Assembly: GCF_913064665.1 (NCBI RefSeq)
Contig: NZ_CAJYBT010000005.1
Coordinates: forward strand, 1-64,000
Source of the DNA: an uncultured Thioclava sp.
Lineage (GTDB): Bacteria; Pseudomonadota; Alphaproteobacteria; Rhodobacterales; Rhodobacteraceae
DNA: 64,000 bases
Direction of reading: 5' to 3'
Positions 18,186 through 28,974 of the stretch are shown here, one piece after another (position 1 is the stretch's first letter; the number at the start of each line of letters is the position of its first letter). The position numbers and the translations under genes were made by a program. Under the pieces are notes generated by a model. That model was not told the DNA's origin. It ran no database searches and saw only the letters and a program-made list of their open reading frames with translations.

Positions 18186-21100
18186 ACCTCTTCGACTTGT
18201 CCCACACCGCGCAAAGATCGGATCGCCCCTTTGACCTGCGGATTGACCGGGAATTCGCGCCCGGTGGCGATTTTGTAACGGCAGTTGCGTTCCGAATCAT
18301 AAACCAAGAAGGCGACGGGGCCGCGCGTGCGCACCTTGCCCTCTTCCTCAAGCCGCTCCAGCAGCGAGGCGATCGAGGGCAGCGCCATCGCGTCATCGAC
18401 ATGGATCAACAGCCCCGAGGCCCCCGCATCCGCCGTCGCTTTGTCCATCGGTTGGGCCGACGAGGCCACCATGCGCACAGATTCCCCATCGACCTCGACC
18501 TTGACGGTCAGCACCAGCAGATTGCCGGTTTCCAACACATCGCGGCAGGCCTCCAGCGCCTCGGACCAAAAGGCGACCTCGTAAGGGCCGCTCGCATCCG
18601 ACAGCGCGACAAAAGCGAACCGATTGCCCTTGGCCGATTTCTTTTCGCGCACCGAGGCGACTTCGCCCGCAATTCTGGTGACGAATGATCCATCAACCGC
18701 CTTACGCTGCACCTCTTCCCAGCTCATCACGTTCTTGCGTTTAAGCGCGGGCAGGAAATCTTCGATCGGGTGGCCCGACAGGTAAAACCCGATGGCTTTG
18801 TGTTCTTCGGACAGGCGTTCGCCTGGCAGCCAGTCATCGGTATCGGCCAGACGCGGCGGGGGCAGATCGTCGCCCGCCTCGCCAAACAGTGAGACCTGCG
18901 CGCTCTCGCGCGCCTCGATCACGGCACCCGACCACGCCATCAGCGATTCGAGGCTTTCAAACACCCGCTTGCGGTTGGGATCGAGCAGATCAAACGCCCC
19001 GGCGCGTGCGAGCATTTCCAACGGGCGCTTGCCCAGCCGCTTCATATCTACGCGGCGCGCGAAATCGAACAGATCGGTGAAATCGCCCCCCGCCTCGCGC
19101 GCATCCACGATCATCTGCATCGCATCCGAGCCGACGTTTTTCAGCGCGCCCAGCGCGTAGACCAGCTTTTGATCGACCACGTCGAAGCTTGCGAGCGAGC
19201 GGTTGACGCAAGGCGGAATGATCTCGATCCCAAGCTTTTTCTGCACCTCATCGGCATAGACGGCCAGCTTGTCGGTGAGGTGAATATCGCAATTCATCAC
19301 CCCGCCCATGAATTCGACGGCGTGGTTGGCCTTGAGCCAGCCGGTGTAATAGCTGACCACCGCATAGGCGGCGGCGTGGGATTTGTTGAAGCCGTAATTG
19401 GCGAATTTTTCGAGCAGGTCGAAAACTTCCGAGGCCTTTTTCTTGTCGACCCCGTTCTGTGCCGCTCCCGCCTCGAATTTCGGGCGCTCGGCGTCCATCG
19501 CCTCTTTGATCTTTTTCCCCATCGCGCGGCGCAACAGGTCAGCGCCGCCAAGCGAGTAGCCCGCCATCACCTGAGCGATCTGCATAACCTGTTCCTGATA
19601 GACGATAATCCCCTGAGTTTCCTCAAGAATATGGTCAATCGTTGGATGCACCGAGGTGATCGGCTTCAGCCCGTTCTTCACCTCGCAATAGGTCGGGATG
19701 TTCTCCATGGGCCCCGGACGATAAAGCGCCACAAGCGCCACGATATCCTCGATACAGGTGGGTTTCATCTGGCGCAGGGCCGATTTCATCCCCTCTGATT
19801 CCACCTGAAACACCGCGACCGTTTTCGCGGCGGCATAGAGTTCATAGGTCTTGGGGTCATCCAATGGGATCGCGTTGATCTGGTTCTCGGCGCCCTCGGC
19901 GGGTTCATACAACTGGTTCCCAGCCGCATCGACATGCAGCGGACGGCCCGATTTGAAGATCAGGTTCATCGCCGATTGCACGACGGTCAGGGTTTTCAGA
20001 CCCAAAAAGTCGAACTTCACCAGCCCGGCCTGTTCGACCCATTTCATGTTGAACTGCGTGGCCGGCATGTCCGAGCGCGGATCTTGATAAAGCGGAACCA
20101 GCTCATCAATCGGACGATCGCCGATCACCACCCCGGCGGCGTGGGTCGAGGCATTGCGCAACAGCCCCTCAATCGCCTTGGCGTAATCAAGCAGCCGCGC
20201 GACGACCTCTTCACTGCGCGCGGCTTCGCGCAGACGCGGCTCATCGGCCAGCGCCTTTTCGATGGAAACCGGTTTGACCCCCTCGACCGGGATCATCTTG
20301 GACAGCTTGTCGACCTGCCCGTAAGACATCTGCAACACGCGGCCCACATCGCGCACCGCCGCCTTGGACAAAAGCGCGCCGAAGGTGATGATCTGGCCCA
20401 CCTTGTCGCGCCCGTATTTCTCTTGCACGTAGCGGATCACCTCTTCGCGGCGATCCATGCAAAAGTCGATATCGAAGTCGGGCATCGAGACCCGCTCGGG
20501 GTTCAAGAAGCGTTCGAACAGTAGGCTATAACGCAGCGGATCAAGGTCGGTGATGGTCAGTGCATAGGCGACAAGGCTGCCCGCCCCCGAGCCCCGCCCC
20601 GGCCCCACCGGAATATCGTGATCCTTGGCCCATTTGATGAAATCGGCCACGATCAGGAAATAGCCGGGAAAGCCCATCTGCTCGATGATGCCCAACTCGA
20701 ATGTCAGGCGCGCCTCGTAATCTTCGACGGGCACGGCATGCGGGATCACCGCCAGACGCGCGCGCAAGCCTTCCCACGCCTGACGGCGCAATTCCTCGAT
20801 CTCGTCATCGGCGAATTTCGGCAAGATCGGATCGCGGCGATAGGTGGCAAAGGCGCAGCGTTTGGCGATCTCGACGGTATTTTCCACCGCCTCGGGCAGA
20901 TCGGCAAACAGCGCCACCATCTCGCTTTCGGATTTGAAATAATGCTGCGGCGTAAGGCGTCGACGGGGTTGCGCCTGATCGACATAAGCCCCGTCGGCGA
21001 TGCAGATCATCGCGTCATGCGCCTCGTAAAGGCTTGATTTCGGGAAATAAACATCATTGGTCGCCACCAGCGGCAGGCCCATTTCATAGGCCCATTCGAC

Positions 21101-21685
21101 AAAGGGGCGCTCGGTTGCGGCCTCGGCCTCGGTCACGGCACTGACCTCGCCGGGATGGCGCTGCAACTCGACATAAAGGCGCGTCGGATAGATCGCGGCC
21201 AGACGCTCCAGCAGCGCGCGCGCCTTGCCGTGCTGACCTGCCCGAACAAGCCGCCCGATGGGCCCGTCAGAGCCGCCGCTCAGACAGATCAAGCCCTCGG
21301 AGTGGGCCTCCAACTCGTCGACCGTGACCTGAATCTGTGCCCCGTGCTTATCCAAATAAAGACACGAATTCAGCTTCATCAGGTTTTCATAGCCACGCTC
21401 GGATTGCGCCAGCAGCACGATGGGCGCAGGCGGACGCGGGCGTTCGCCGGGCTGGGCGGGATCATATTCAACCGAGACCTGACAGCCCACGATCGGCTGC
21501 ACCCCTGCCCCCAACGCGGTCACAGAAAATTCCAATGCCGCGAACATGTTATTGGTGTCGGTGACCGCGACGGCAGGCATTTTCGCCGCCTCGCACAGCT
21601 TCACCAGCTTCTTGGCGGGCACAGCGCCCTCAAGCAGCGAATACTCGGTATGGACGCGCAGGTGAATGAATCGGGGGCTGGTCAT
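18182..21685 (-). CDS. dnaE: DNA polymerase III alpha subunit
   Basis: A 1167-residue replicative polymerase catalytic subunit. The PHP domain begins at residue 4 (HLRVHTEYSLLEGA), and the palm carries MPDFDIDFCMDRR near residue 400 with the metal-binding Asp residues. The helix-hairpin-helix region and the OB fold (near residues 970-1100) complete the usual DnaE1 order. The start is the ATG at 21685. Further upstream in-frame codons lack the conserved start. Length and order are standard for DnaE1 rather than error-prone DnaE2. Confidence 0.97.
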   Translation of the reverse strand: MTSPRFIHLRVHTEYSLLEGAVPAKKLVKLCEAAKMPAVAVTDTNNMFAALEFSVTALGAGVQPIVGCQVSVEYDPAQPGERPRPPAPIVLLAQSERGYENLMKLNSCLYLDKHGAQIQVTVDELEAHSEGLICLSGGSDGPIGRLVRAGQHGKARALLERLAAIYPTRLYVELQRHPGEVSAVTEAEAATERPFVEWAYEMGLPLVATNDVYFPKSSLYEAHDAMICIADGAYVDQAQPRRRLTPQHYFKSESEMVALFADLPEAVENTVEIAKRCAFATYRRDPILPKFADDEIEELRRQAWEGLRARLAVIPHAVPVEDYEARLTFELGIIEQMGFPGYFLIVADFIKWAKDHDIPVGPGRGSGAGSLVAYALTITDLDPLRYSLLFERFLNPERVSMPDFDIDFCMDRREEVIRYVQEKYGRDKVGQIITFGALLSKAAVRDVGRVLQMSYGQVDKLSKMIPVEGVKPVSIEKALADEPRLREAARSEEVVARLLDYAKAIEGLLRNASTHAAGVVIGDRPIDELVPLYQDPRSDMPATQFNMKWVEQAGLVKFDFLGLKTLTVVQSAMNLIFKSGRPLHVDAAGNQLYEPAEGAENQINAIPLDDPKTYELYAAAKTVAVFQVESEGMKSALRQMKPTCIEDIVALVALYRPGPMENIPTYCEVKNGLKPITSVHPTIDHILEETQGIIVYQEQVMQIAQVMAGYSLGGADLLRRAMGKKIKEAMDAERPKFEAGAAQNGVDKKKASEVFDLLEKFANYGFNKSHAAAYAVVSYYTGWLKANHAVEFMGGVMNCDIHLTDKLAVYADEVQKKLGIEIIPPCVNRSLASFDVVDQKLVYALGALKNVGSDAMQMIVDAREAGGDFTDLFDFARRVDMKRLGKRPLEMLARAGAFDLLDPNRKRVFESLESLMAWSGAVIEARESAQVSLFGEAGDDLPPPRLADTDDWLPGERLSEEHKAIGFYLSGHPIEDFLPALKRKNVMSWEEVQRKAVDGSFVTRIAGEVASVREKKSAKGNRFAFVALSDASGPYEVAFWSEALEACRDVLETGNLLVLTVKVEVDGESVRMVASSAQPMDKATADAGASGLLIHVDDAMALPSIASLLERLEEEGKVRTRGPVAFLVYDSERNCRYKIATGREFPVNPQVKGAIRSLRGVGQVEEV

Positions 21686-21919
21686 CGCGCCACGATAAGG
21701 TGCGCGCGCGCAGACGAAAAGTGCCAAAACCACCGATCCCGAATTCGCGTTCAATCGCCTTAATTTTGATCGTCAGATCAGTTTTCAGGCATCGCGCAGG
21801 CGCGAATCCCTTGCCAAGCCCTCCCCTGATCGGCTTTGCTAGAAGAAAGCCGCCTTCTCTACGCCGCATCGAGCGGGCGCGCTGTGACCGGGGCACCAGT
21901 AACGCGGCGGATTAATTGC

Positions 21920-23299
21920 ATGGACATCACGTTTCTTCTCAATGGAGAAACCCGGCGCGTTCAGGTCACTGAGCCTACGCAATCGGTGCTGGACTGGCTG
22001 CGCAGCGAGGGGCTGACCGGCACCAAGGAAGGCTGCAACGAGGGCGATTGCGGGGCCTGTTCGGTGATCGTGACAGACGAATCCGGCGCGCGTCCGCTCA
22101 ATGCCTGCCTGATGATGATGCCCCATCTGCACGGCCGCGCCCTGCGCACCGTCGAAGGGCTGGCGGGCCCCGATGGCACGCTGCACCCGGTGCAACAGGC
22201 GATGATCGACCATCACGGTTCGCAATGCGGGTTTTGCACACCGGGCTTCGTGGTTTCGATGGCGAGCGCGCATCTGAATGGGCAAACCGATCACGACGAT
22301 CTGCTGGCGGGCAACCTGTGCCGCTGCACCGGCTACGCCCCAATCATCCGCGCCGCCAAGGCCGCGCAAGATGACCCCGTTCCTGACTGGATGCTCGATC
22401 ACCCGGTGGATCTGACCGCGGCCGTGTTGGGCGATGAGGGCAGCCCCACCGCCTTTATGCCGCGCCATTCCGATGAGCTTGCCACATGGTATCTGGACCA
22501 TCCCGATGCCACGCTGATTGCGGGCGCCACCGATGTCGGGCTTTGGGTGACCAAACAGTTGCGCCGCTTGGATCAGGTCGCGTTTCTTGGCCATTGTCAT
22601 GATCTGCAAACCATCGAAGAAACCGCCGACAGTTTCGTCATCGGCGCGGGCGTGAGCATTGCCGCACTGCGCAAGGCCATGGCGCAGGCCCATCCCAGCT
22701 TCGCCGAACTGTTGCGCCGCTTTGCGAGCGAACAGGTGCGTCAGGCCGCCACGATCGGGGGCAATATCGCCAATGGCTCGCCGATTGGCGACAGCGCGCC
22801 TGCGTTGATTGCGCTGGGGGCCACCATGACCCTGCGCCGGGGCGATCTGCGCCGCACGATCGCGCTAGAGGATTTCTTCCTTGAGTATGGCAAGCAAGAC
22901 CGCGCCCCCGGCGAGTTCGTGCAAAACATCACCGTGCCGAAATCCGCCCCCGGTCTGGCCTGCTACAAACTGTCAAAAAGGTTCGATCAAGACATTTCTG
23001 CCGTGTGCGGATGCCTGAATTTGACCGAAGAAAGTGGAAAAATTGCAAGTGCGCGCATCGCCTTTGGCGGCATGGCAGGCATTCCGAAACGCGCCAGCGC
23101 GCTGGAAGCGGCGCTGATCGGGCAGCCTTTCAGCGAGGCCGCACTCAACGCGGCCCTGCCCGCTTTGGAAGATGATTTCACGCCAATGTCGGACATGCGC
23201 GCCTCCAGCGCCTACCGGATGCAGGCCGCCAAGGCGATGGTGCTGCGCTACGGCCGCGAAGACAGTGGCCAAGTCTCGATCCTTGAGGTGCTGCCATGA
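21920..23299 (+). CDS. xdhA: Xanthine dehydrogenase small subunit (2Fe-2S and FAD)
   Basis: A 459-residue XdhA that passes electrons from the molybdenum site to NAD+. The first 2Fe-2S cluster motif is [12 protein letters not shown] (about residues 36-47), and the second is CGFCTPG with CRCTGY at about 103-140. The FAD domain follows from about residue 185 with the [14 protein letters not shown] motif. The ATG at 21920 begins with [10 protein letters not shown], the beta-grasp fold. It overlaps xdhB by 4 bases. The complex oxidises hypoxanthine and xanthine to urate. Confidence 0.96.
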   Translation: MDITFLLNGETRRVQVTEPTQSVLDWLRSEGLTGTKEGCNEGDCGACSVIVTDESGARPLNACLMMMPHLHGRALRTVEGLAGPDGTLHPVQQAMIDHHGSQCGFCTPGFVVSMASAHLNGQTDHDDLLAGNLCRCTGYAPIIRAAKAAQDDPVPDWMLDHPVDLTAAVLGDEGSPTAFMPRHSDELATWYLDHPDATLIAGATDVGLWVTKQLRRLDQVAFLGHCHDLQTIEETADSFVIGAGVSIAALRKAMAQAHPSFAELLRRFASEQVRQAATIGGNIANGSPIGDSAPALIALGATMTLRRGDLRRTIALEDFFLEYGKQDRAPGEFVQNITVPKSAPGLACYKLSKRFDQDISAVCGCLNLTEESGKIASARIAFGGMAGIPKRASALEAALIGQPFSEAALNAALPALEDDFTPMSDMRASSAYRMQAAKAMVLRYGREDSGQVSILEVLP

Positions 23300-25623
23300 G
23301 CATCGGCACCACCCAACCCCATGATTCTGCGCACCTTCACGTCACCGGCGCGGCGCGCTATGTCGATGATATCCCGGTGCCCGCAGGCACCTTGCATCTG
23401 GCGTTTGGGCTGTCCGAACAGCCCCATGCCGAGATCATCGCGCTTGATCTTACGGCGGTGCGCGCGGCACCCGGCGTGGTCGCGGTCATGACCGCCGCCG
23501 ACATGCCTTTTGCCAATAACGCCTCGCCCGCGCCAGACCCGGAACCGGTGCTGGCCGAAGGCGAGGTGCTTTATGTCGGCCAGCCGATTTTTCTGGTCGC
23601 TGCCACCAGCCACCTTGCAGCGCGCAAGGCCGCGCGCTTGGCCAAGATAACCTATGCGCCGCGCCCGGCAATTCTGACGATTGAACAGGCGCTCGCCGCC
23701 AACAGCCATTTCGAGGGCGGCCCGGTTACTTGGGCACGCGGCGATGTCACTGCGGGCTTTGCGCAAGCCGCGCATATCGTCGAGGGCAGTCTGGATATTG
23801 GCGGGCAAGAGCATTTCTACCTTGAAGGCCAAGCCGCCCTCGCCCTGCCCGACGACCAGGGCATGGTGATCCGCTGCTCGTCACAACACCCGACCGAGAT
23901 CCAACATAAGGTCGCGGATGCCTTGGGCTGCGCGATGCATGATGTCCGCGTCGAGATGCGCCGGATGGGCGGTGGCTTTGGCGGCAAGGAAAGCCAAGGC
24001 ACCCCCCTTGCGATCGCTTGCGCAGTGATGGCGCGCGCCACGGGGCGGGCGTGCAAGATGCGCTATGACCGCGACGACGACATGATGATCACCGGCAAAC
24101 GTCATGATTTCACAGTGAAATACCGAATTGGCGCGGATCAGGATGGCAAAATTGTCGCCGCCGAGTTCACCCATCTCGCGCGCTGCGGTTGGTCGCCAGA
24201 TCTCAGCTTGCCGGTTTGCGACCGCGCGATGCTGCATGCGGACAGTTCGTATTTCCTACCCAATATCAGCATCGAAAGTCACCGTTTGCGCACCAATACG
24301 CAATCCGCGACAGCGTTTCGTGGCTTTGGCGGGCCGCAAGGGATGCTGGCCACCGAGGCCGCGATAGATCACCTCGCCCATGTCATGGGGCTGGACCCGA
24401 CTGAGCTGCGCCAGCGCAATTATTATGCGGCAGCGCTGGGGGCTGCCTGCCCCCAGACCCCCGGGGATATTTCGATCAAGAGGAAGGTGCAGACCACCCA
24501 TTACGGCCAGCCGGTGGAGGATTTCATCCTGCATGAGCTGACCGACAAGTTGCAGAAATCCGCAGATTTTGTGGCGCGTAAGGCCGCTGTGACGGCCTGG
24601 AATAGCACAAACACGACATTGAAGAAGGGTATCGCGCTGAGCCCGGTGAAGTTCGGAATTTCGTTCACGCTGACCCATCTCAATCAGGCGGGAGCGCTGG
24701 TGCATGTCTATGCAGACGGCTCAATTCAGCTCAGCCATGGCGGGACCGAGATGGGTCAGGGTCTGCATCGCAAAGTCTGTCAGGTGGCCGCGCAGGTCTT
24801 TGGGGTCGATGATGGATCGGTTCGCATCACCGCCACCGCAACCGATAAAGTGCCTAACACCTCGGCCACTGCGGCCTCGTCTGGGGCGGATCTGAACGGC
24901 ATGGCGGTGAAGGCGGCCTGCGAGACGATCAGGGGCCGGATTGCTGCGTTCATGGCCGCGCAAGAGGGCTGCCCTGTCGATTCGGTGCGCTTCGAGGGCG
25001 GTCAGGTGATTGCGGGCGACAGCACACGCCCGTTCGCGGCAGTGGTCAAACAGGCCTATGAAGCGCGCGTTTCGCTTTCCTCCACCGGGTTTTACGCAAC
25101 CCCCGAAATCAGCTGGGACCGGATCAAGGGCCAAGGCCGTCCGTTCTTTTACTTCGCCTATGGCGCGGCTGTGAGCGAGGTGGTGATCGACACGCAGACA
25201 GGGGAAAATCGCATTTTGCGCACCGATATATTGCATGATGCCGGGGCCTCGATGAATCCCGGCCTTGATATCGGACAAATCGAGGGTGGCTATGTGCAAG
25301 GCGCGGGCTGGCTGACGACCGAAGAGCTTGTTTGGGATGACGCGGGGCGCTTGCGCACTCACGCGCCCTCGACCTACAAAATCCCGGCCTGTTCGGATCG
25401 GCCCCAGATTTTCAATGTCGCGCTTTGGGATGAGCCCAACCGCGTCGAGACGATTTATCGGTCTAAGGCGACGGGGGAGCCGCCTTTTATGCTGGCGATT
25501 TCGGCCTATCTGGCATTGTCAGACGCCTGTCAGGCCTGCGGTCCGCACTGGCCCGATCTGCAAACGCCCGCAACCGCAGAGGCGGTTCTGGCTGCCGTGA
25601 ACCGAGCGCGAGGCACGCCATGA
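23296..25623 (+). CDS. xdhB: Xanthine dehydrogenase molybdopterin-binding subunit
   Basis: A 775-residue large subunit holding the molybdenum cofactor, very close to Rhodobacter capsulatus XdhB over its length. Conserved stretches include [13 protein letters not shown] (about residues 219-231), [10 protein letters not shown] and the late GEPPFML with the catalytic Glu. Residues about 380-400, between RQRNYYA and QTTHYGQ, form a linker ([17 protein letters not shown]) encoded by a copy of the dispersed palindromic repeat. From memory R. capsulatus XdhB also has a Pro-rich linker here, so the site tolerates variation. It overlaps xdhC by 4 bases. Confidence 0.96.
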   Translation: MSIGTTQPHDSAHLHVTGAARYVDDIPVPAGTLHLAFGLSEQPHAEIIALDLTAVRAAPGVVAVMTAADMPFANNASPAPDPEPVLAEGEVLYVGQPIFLVAATSHLAARKAARLAKITYAPRPAILTIEQALAANSHFEGGPVTWARGDVTAGFAQAAHIVEGSLDIGGQEHFYLEGQAALALPDDQGMVIRCSSQHPTEIQHKVADALGCAMHDVRVEMRRMGGGFGGKESQGTPLAIACAVMARATGRACKMRYDRDDDMMITGKRHDFTVKYRIGADQDGKIVAAEFTHLARCGWSPDLSLPVCDRAMLHADSSYFLPNISIESHRLRTNTQSATAFRGFGGPQGMLATEAAIDHLAHVMGLDPTELRQRNYYAAALGAACPQTPGDISIKRKVQTTHYGQPVEDFILHELTDKLQKSADFVARKAAVTAWNSTNTTLKKGIALSPVKFGISFTLTHLNQAGALVHVYADGSIQLSHGGTEMGQGLHRKVCQVAAQVFGVDDGSVRITATATDKVPNTSATAASSGADLNGMAVKAACETIRGRIAAFMAAQEGCPVDSVRFEGGQVIAGDSTRPFAAVVKQAYEARVSLSSTGFYATPEISWDRIKGQGRPFFYFAYGAAVSEVVIDTQTGENRILRTDILHDAGASMNPGLDIGQIEGGYVQGAGWLTTEELVWDDAGRLRTHAPSTYKIPACSDRPQIFNVALWDEPNRVETIYRSKATGEPPFMLAISAYLALSDACQACGPHWPDLQTPATAEAVLAAVNRARGTP
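24436..24482 (+). repeat. Palindromic repeat translated within xdhB
   Basis: CTGGGGGC (24436-24443), loop TGCCT, GCCCCCAG (24449-24456), then ACCCCCGGGGATATTTCG. The same stem-plus-tail arrangement is found at 14154-14204 between genes. Here it is in frame, free of stops, and adds about 16-20 residues to XdhB. Because the hairpin is terminator-like and in sense orientation, it could lower distal operon expression when untranslated. Confidence 0.65.
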
Positions 25624-26384
25624 GCGGCTGGATCAGCGTTACGATTTGCAGGACCAAAGGCTCGACTCCGCGCGAGGCGGGCGCGCATATGCGGGTCTGG
25701 CCCGACCGAATTGAGGGCACGATCGGCGGTGGCGCGCTGGAATGGGAGGCGATCTTGCACGCCCGCCAGATGCTAGTAACGGGACATGCGCAAACGCGGC
25801 GCAGCTTTGCGCTGGGGCCCGAATTGGGGCAATGCTGCGGGGGGGCTGTGAGCGTTGATTTCATCGCCGATGCGCCCGTCCCTGCGCCCAGCGACGGGCA
25901 GCTATGGATCTGGGGGGGCGGCCATGTGGGGCGCGCGATTGCCGCCGTAATGGCCCCGTTTGAGCAGCACCAGATCACGTTGATCGACATCAGCGCCGAA
26001 AAGCTGCCCGATCCAATGCCTGCGCGCGTGTCCCCGTTGGTCGCTGCAGACCCGGTGCGCGTCGTGGCCCATGCGCCAAGCGATGCCGAGCACATCGTCG
26101 CCACCCATTCCCACGATCTGGATTTGCGCCTGTGCGATGCGCTGTTGCATCACGGGTTTCGCTCGCTTGGATTGATCGGATCGGCCACCAAAGCCGCCCG
26201 GTTCCGCAGCCGACTTGGCGCGCTGAACCACTCAAATGCACAAATTTCGCGCATTGCCTGCCCAATAGGCGATCCAAGTCTTGGCAAGCACCCTCAAGCC
26301 ATTGCTTTGGGCGTCGCCAGCGCGCTAGTGAGGGACCTGAGCGTGGAGCATGCCGCGCCAAGGGAAAGGGTGCGCGCCGGGTGA
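25620..26384 (+). CDS. xdhC: Xanthine dehydrogenase accessory protein XdhC
   Basis: A 254-residue XdhC, which binds the molybdenum cofactor, supports its sulfuration and hands it to XdhB. The N-terminal region has TKGSTPREAGAHM and GTIGGGALEW, then the ELGQCCGG cysteine motif near residue 77, and a Rossmann domain with WGGGHVGRA near residue 100. It overlaps both xdhB (ATGA) and the ABC ATPase gene (GTGA). The C-terminal 20 residues are basic and look poorly conserved. Confidence 0.92.
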   Translation: MSGWISVTICRTKGSTPREAGAHMRVWPDRIEGTIGGGALEWEAILHARQMLVTGHAQTRRSFALGPELGQCCGGAVSVDFIADAPVPAPSDGQLWIWGGGHVGRAIAAVMAPFEQHQITLIDISAEKLPDPMPARVSPLVAADPVRVVAHAPSDAEHIVATHSHDLDLRLCDALLHHGFRSLGLIGSATKAARFRSRLGALNHSNAQISRIACPIGDPSLGKHPQAIALGVASALVRDLSVEHAAPRERVRAG

Positions 26385-27895
26385 GCGAGCTGCTAGAAAT
26401 CGAGGGCCTGACCAAGGCCTATCCTGGGGTCGTGGCCAATGATGGCGTGGCTTTGCGGGTCCGTCCGGGTGAGGTCCATGCGCTGCTGGGCGAAAACGGC
26501 GCGGGCAAATCCACCTTGGTCAAGATGATCTACGGGCTGGTTAAACCCGATAGCGGCACGATGCAGTTTCAAGGCGCGCCCTATGCCCCCGTCGATCCGC
26601 GCGCGGCGCGCAGCGCAGGCGTGGCGATGGTGTTCCAGCATTTTTCCTTATTCGAGGCGCTGAGCGTGGCCGAAAACGTCGCGCTTGGCATGGAAACCCC
26701 GCCGCCGATGCGCCAATTGGCGGCGAAAATCCGCGAGATTTCGACCGAATATGGGCTGCCGCTGGACCCCGCGCGTCTGGTAGGCGATCTGTCTGCGGGC
26801 GAACGCCAGCGCGTCGAGATCGTGCGCTGTTTGCTGCAAGATCCAAAGCTGCTGATTATGGACGAACCCACCAGCGTTTTGACCCCGCAAGAGGTTGATA
26901 TCCTGTTCAAAACCTTGCGCAAACTCTCGGCTGAGGGCACCGCGATTCTGTATATCTCGCACAAGCTCGAAGAGATCCGCGCGCTGTGCGAGGCGGCTAC
27001 GATCTTGCGCGGCGGCAAGGTCGTGGATCACTGCAATCCACGCGAAAAGAGCGCCCGCGAGCTGGCCGAGCTGATGGTCGGCGCGGAGTTGAAAGTAACC
27101 GACCGCTCCACGCGCAAACCCGGCGATGTCGTGTTGAAAGTCACCAATCTTTCCCTTCCCCCGATGTCACAATTCGGCCCCGCACTGAAAGAAATCGGCT
27201 TTGAATTGCGCGCGGGCGAAGTGCTGGGCATCGGTGGTGTGGCAGGCAATGGGCAAGAAGAATTGCTGGCCACGCTGTCGGGTGAACGCCCCTCGAAACA
27301 TGGTACAGTGCAGCTGCTGGGCGCAGACATTTCGGCGCTCGGGCCCAACGCGCGCCGTGGCATGGGGCTGCTCGCGGCGCCCGAAGAACGGCTTGGCCAT
27401 GCCGCCGTGCCCGCGATGAGCCTGACCGAAAACGCGATTCTGACGGGCACGACGCGCAAGAAACTGACGCAGAATGGATTTGTCGATCAGGGGGCGGCGC
27501 GCGCTTTTGCGCAAGATGTGATCACCGCCTTTGATGTGCGCACACCGGGCCCGCATGTGGCTGCGCGCGCGCTGTCGGGGGGCAATTTGCAGAAATTTGT
27601 GATCGGCCGCGAGGTCTTGCAAGCGCCCGAGGTTTTGGTAGTCAATCAGCCCACATGGGGCGTCGATGCGGCAGCCGCGGCGGCGATCCGCCAGGCCTTG
27701 CTGGATCTGGCGGCGCAAGGGGCGGCGGTGATTGCGATCAGCCAAGACCTTGATGAATTGATGGAAATCGCTGATCGTTTTGCCGCGCTCAACGAAGGGC
27801 GGCTCAGCGCGCCGCGCCCAACCAAAGGGCTGAGTATCGAAGAGATCGGGCTGATGCTGGGCGGCGCGCATGGCATGCAGGAGGCGCAGATATGA
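26381..27895 (+). CDS. BmpA-type nucleoside ABC transporter, ATP-binding protein (GTG start)
   Basis: A 504-residue protein with two ABC ATPase domains, as in NupA/YufO and sugar importers of the same class. Domain 1 has Walker A GENGAGKST (about residue 38), signature LSAGERQRVE and Walker B LLIMDEPTS. Domain 2 (from about residue 250) has a degenerate Walker A (GVAGNGQEE) and signature ALSGGNLQK. The GTG start at 26381 overlaps the xdhC stop in a GTGA junction; it places the conserved LLEIEGLTKAYPG at the N-terminus. Linkage to xdhABC suggests import of purine nucleosides or bases. Confidence 0.9.
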   Translation: MSELLEIEGLTKAYPGVVANDGVALRVRPGEVHALLGENGAGKSTLVKMIYGLVKPDSGTMQFQGAPYAPVDPRAARSAGVAMVFQHFSLFEALSVAENVALGMETPPPMRQLAAKIREISTEYGLPLDPARLVGDLSAGERQRVEIVRCLLQDPKLLIMDEPTSVLTPQEVDILFKTLRKLSAEGTAILYISHKLEEIRALCEAATILRGGKVVDHCNPREKSARELAELMVGAELKVTDRSTRKPGDVVLKVTNLSLPPMSQFGPALKEIGFELRAGEVLGIGGVAGNGQEELLATLSGERPSKHGTVQLLGADISALGPNARRGMGLLAAPEERLGHAAVPAMSLTENAILTGTTRKKLTQNGFVDQGAARAFAQDVITAFDVRTPGPHVAARALSGGNLQKFVIGREVLQAPEVLVVNQPTWGVDAAAAAAIRQALLDLAAQGAAVIAISQDLDELMEIADRFAALNEGRLSAPRPTKGLSIEEIGLMLGGAHGMQEAQI

Positions 27896-28974
27896 TCACC
27901 CTGATCCGCCGCCCGAACCCCGCAAAGTTCTGGACCTATGCCACGCCGATCGTCGCCGTTATCGCAACAATGATTGCGGGCGGATTGCTGTTTGCACTTC
28001 TGGGAAAGCCACCGATTGAGGCGATCCGCGTGATCTTTTGGGATCCGCTTTTCGGCGCGAATGCGGGCTATTTCCGCGGCCAGCTTTTGGTCAAGGCCGG
28101 CCCCCTGATCCTGATCGCAAGCGGCTTGGCCGTGGGCTTTCGTGCCGGCATCTGGAATATCGGCGCTGAGGGACAATACATCATGGGGGCGCTGGCCTCG
28201 GCTTGGTTGGCGCTGCATGTCTATCCCGCTGAAAGTCATTGGCTTTTCCCTGCCATGATCGTGCTCGGCGCGCTTGGCGGTTTGCTTTGGGCGATGATCC
28301 CGGCACTGCTGAAAGTGTGGTTCGGCACCTCGGAAATTCTGGTGTCGCTCATGCTGGTTTATGTGGCGGAAAACCTGCTGGCTTACATGGCCTTCGGACC
28401 ACTCAAGAACCCCGAGGGCTATGGCTTTCCCGGCTCGCGCAACCTGCAAAGCTACCCTTCGGCCCATAACACCGATCTGATCGCAGGCACGGGGCTGCAT
28501 TGGGGGGTGGTCACGGCCTTTATTGCCGTTATCGCAACCTATATCCTGATGCACCGCCACATCATGGGCTTTCGCATACGCGTTGCAGGCGAAGCGCCGC
28601 GCGCCGCCCGGTTTGCCGGTGTCATCCCGGCGCGTCTGGTGGTGTTTTGCCTTGGGCTGGCAGGCGCTTTCGCTGGGCTTGCCGGGATGTTTGAGGTCTC
28701 GGGCCCCTCGGGGCAAATCACCGACAGTTTCAATGTGGGCTACGGCTTTACCGCGATTATCGTCGCGTTTCTGGGCCGCCTGCACCCGATCGGCATCTTG
28801 CTGGCAGGCTTGCTGATGGCGCTGACCTATATCGGGGGTGACATGGCGCAGCTGACACTGGGGCTGCCCTCGGCGGCAATCCAGGTGTTTCAGGGGATGT
28901 TGCTGTTTTTCTTGCTGGGGTTTGACGTGCTCACCAACTTCCGCATCCGTCTGGGCCGGAAGGCGGTGGCATGA
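27892..28974 (+). CDS. BmpA-type nucleoside ABC transporter, permease 1
   Basis: A 360-residue inner-membrane permease of the branched-chain/ribose-type family (YufP/NupB class), with eight or more helices. The conserved cytoplasmic segment GFRIRVAGEAPRAARFAGV is the EAA-like contact with the ATPase. It overlaps the ATPase gene by 4 bases and the following small gene by 4 bases. Confidence 0.9.
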   Translation: MITLIRRPNPAKFWTYATPIVAVIATMIAGGLLFALLGKPPIEAIRVIFWDPLFGANAGYFRGQLLVKAGPLILIASGLAVGFRAGIWNIGAEGQYIMGALASAWLALHVYPAESHWLFPAMIVLGALGGLLWAMIPALLKVWFGTSEILVSLMLVYVAENLLAYMAFGPLKNPEGYGFPGSRNLQSYPSAHNTDLIAGTGLHWGVVTAFIAVIATYILMHRHIMGFRIRVAGEAPRAARFAGVIPARLVVFCLGLAGAFAGLAGMFEVSGPSGQITDSFNVGYGFTAIIVAFLGRLHPIGILLAGLLMALTYIGGDMAQLTLGLPSAAIQVFQGMLLFFLLGFDVLTNFRIRLGRKAVA

